NCBI RefSeq assembly: GCF_037892605.1
Contig: NZ_JBBKTU010000001.1
Span: 4,030,001 to 4,094,000, forward strand
From: Lacibacter sp. H407
Lineage (GTDB): Bacteria > Bacteroidota > Bacteroidia > Chitinophagales > Chitinophagaceae
Direction of reading: 5' to 3'
DNA: 64,000 nt
The notes beneath the pieces are model-generated. The model was given only the letters and a program-made list of their open reading frames with translations. It was not told the DNA's origin and ran no database searches. Positions 63,195-64,000 of the stretch are shown here, one piece after another. The first letter of the stretch is position 1. Each line of letters starts with the position of its first letter. A program made the position numbers and the translations under genes.

Positions 63195-64000
63195 TTAATC
63201 GATCACAACGCTTTCGTCACGCTTCTTATCTTTTTTCGCAATGGATTGTACATTTTGTACAAGCTTGATAAATTCAGTACGGTAACCTTCTTTATCGTTA
63301 CCAATAGCGGCATTGGCCTGGCTTATCACTTTTGCATAGGTTGCATTGCCTTTAAATTCTGAGTTGCGTAACAACATTCCAAACTGCGCCACTGCTGTTG
63401 CAAAGCGAAAATTCTCAGATGTTTTTTCAAAGGGGATCTTTGCATCAACTAATGGATGAACGATCAATTTACTTTCATCAGCATCAGGTTCTTTGTATCG
63501 GAACTTGATGGTCATGATCTCATTCTTCATAGTTGACTTCTTTTCTTTCGATTGTTTCTGATATTTCAGTTCATCTACGTCTTCAATAAAATCGCTCTCC
63601 ACTCCCACCGGAATAATTTCATACAATGCAGTTACTGTATGTCCGCTGCCCAGTTCACCTGCATCTTTTTTATCATTATTAAAATCTTCTTTGTTGAGTA
63701 AACGGTTTTCATAACCTACCAGTCGATACGCCTGCACCAATGCCGGATTAAACTCGATCTGTAGTTTTACATCTTTTGCAATGGTGAACATGGTACCACC
63801 AAATTCATTCACCAATACTTTTTTCGCTTCATTCATTCCATCGATGTAAGCATGATTACCATTACCTTTATTCGCCAGCTTCTGCATCTTGTTGTCTTTG
63901 TAATTACCCATACCGTAACCAAGTACAGTTAAGAACACACCGCTCTTACGTTCTTCTTCTATCAAACGTTCCATTTCATCGTCGCTGCTCATGCCTACAT
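63195..64000 (-). CDS. von Willebrand factor A / YfbK-like protein, 5' end outside the window
   Basis: The frame continues beyond 64000 (codons VG precede MSSDDEME), so only the C-terminal ~268 residues are seen. MSSDDEMERLIEEERKSGVFLTVLGYG is the end of a vWA domain, followed by a region with NEFGGTMFTIAKDVKLQIEFNP and a strand-rich DUF3520-type tail (ESKLIVHPLVDAKIPFEKTSENF), the layout of YfbK proteins. They bind metal through a MIDAS and may work with AAA-type ATPases or with membranes. The N-terminal signal and MIDAS are out of view. Confidence 0.83.
   Translation of the reverse strand, partial: VGMSSDDEMERLIEEERKSGVFLTVLGYGMGNYKDNKMQKLANKGNGNHAYIDGMNEAKKVLVNEFGGTMFTIAKDVKLQIEFNPALVQAYRLVGYENRLLNKEDFNNDKKDAGELGSGHTVTALYEIIPVGVESDFIEDVDELKYQKQSKEKKSTMKNEIMTIKFRYKEPDADESKLIVHPLVDAKIPFEKTSENFRFATAVAQFGMLLRNSEFKGNATYAKVISQANAAIGNDKEGYRTEFIKLVQNVQSIAKKDKKRDESVVID

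Overview
The window reads as a chromosomal segment of a Bacteroidetes bacterium, most likely family Chitinophagaceae. The genus cannot be fixed from sequence alone. Supporting signs are Bacteroidetes promoters (TTG at about -33, TAnnTTTG at about -7) upstream of several genes and the SRP RNA, type IX secretion (T9SS) C-terminal sorting domains plus a T9SS plug protein, many short-signal lipoproteins, TonB-plug and carboxypeptidase-regulatory-like domains, DUF4294/DUF2264/DUF2200 families, a CxxxY-type CcmE, and weak Shine-Dalgarno sites. I see no phage, insertion sequence, CRISPR array or replication origin.

Layout. 0-7 kb: 3' part of a DUF4294 gene, the ccmE-ccmF cytochrome c maturation pair, an arginase-family hydrolase, a gene-free stretch with two identical 50-bp units that look like tandem small-RNA genes, and an RRM RNA-binding protein preceded by a perfect 19-bp inverted repeat. 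7-20 kb: secreted hydrolases (alpha/beta hydrolase, DUF2264, class C beta-lactamase-like, M61 peptidase, NHL-repeat lipoprotein) and the divergent oxyR/katG peroxide-defence pair. 20-35 kb: an accessory region of regulators (AraC, Crp/Fnr), small outer-membrane barrel candidates, NudK, a vanadium haloperoxidase-like lipoprotein and three PKD-like lipoproteins. It carries three copies of a ~130-bp palindromic MITE-like element and a 52-bp upstream element shared by two transcription units. 35-43 kb: ChaN-like protein, DUF2200, DUF1801, a LolC/E-like permease, T9SS plug protein, SRP RNA, fructose-6-phosphate aldolase, a cysteine-free sirtuin and a flavin reductase. 43.4-48.9 kb: a six-gene photolyase operon ending in a strong bidirectional terminator. 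49-64 kb: tRNA-Leu(CAA), a saccharopine dehydrogenase-like enzyme, trmN6, tsaD, a MacB-like permease, prfC, xerD, a coiled-coil protein, two T9SS cargo proteins and a von Willebrand A protein cut by the window end.

How the genes work together. ccmE and ccmF deliver and attach heme to c-type cytochromes. OxyR with both redox cysteines (C199, C208) faces KatG and probably controls it. The photolyase operon joins an FeS-family photolyase that lacks its cluster cysteines, a TIGR03643 protein, two SDR enzymes, a DoxX protein and a second photolyase whose FAD domain comes first and whose alpha/beta domain seems to come last. The Plug protein and the T9SS cargo proteins point to an active gliding-type secretion system. 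TsaD, TrmN6, PrfC, XerD, SRP RNA and tRNA-Leu are housekeeping.

The most unusual DNA-level signal is a set of at least twelve degenerate 7-bp tandem-repeat arrays between 35 and 58 kb. They sit almost always at gene boundaries, and one is fixed in frame inside trmN6.
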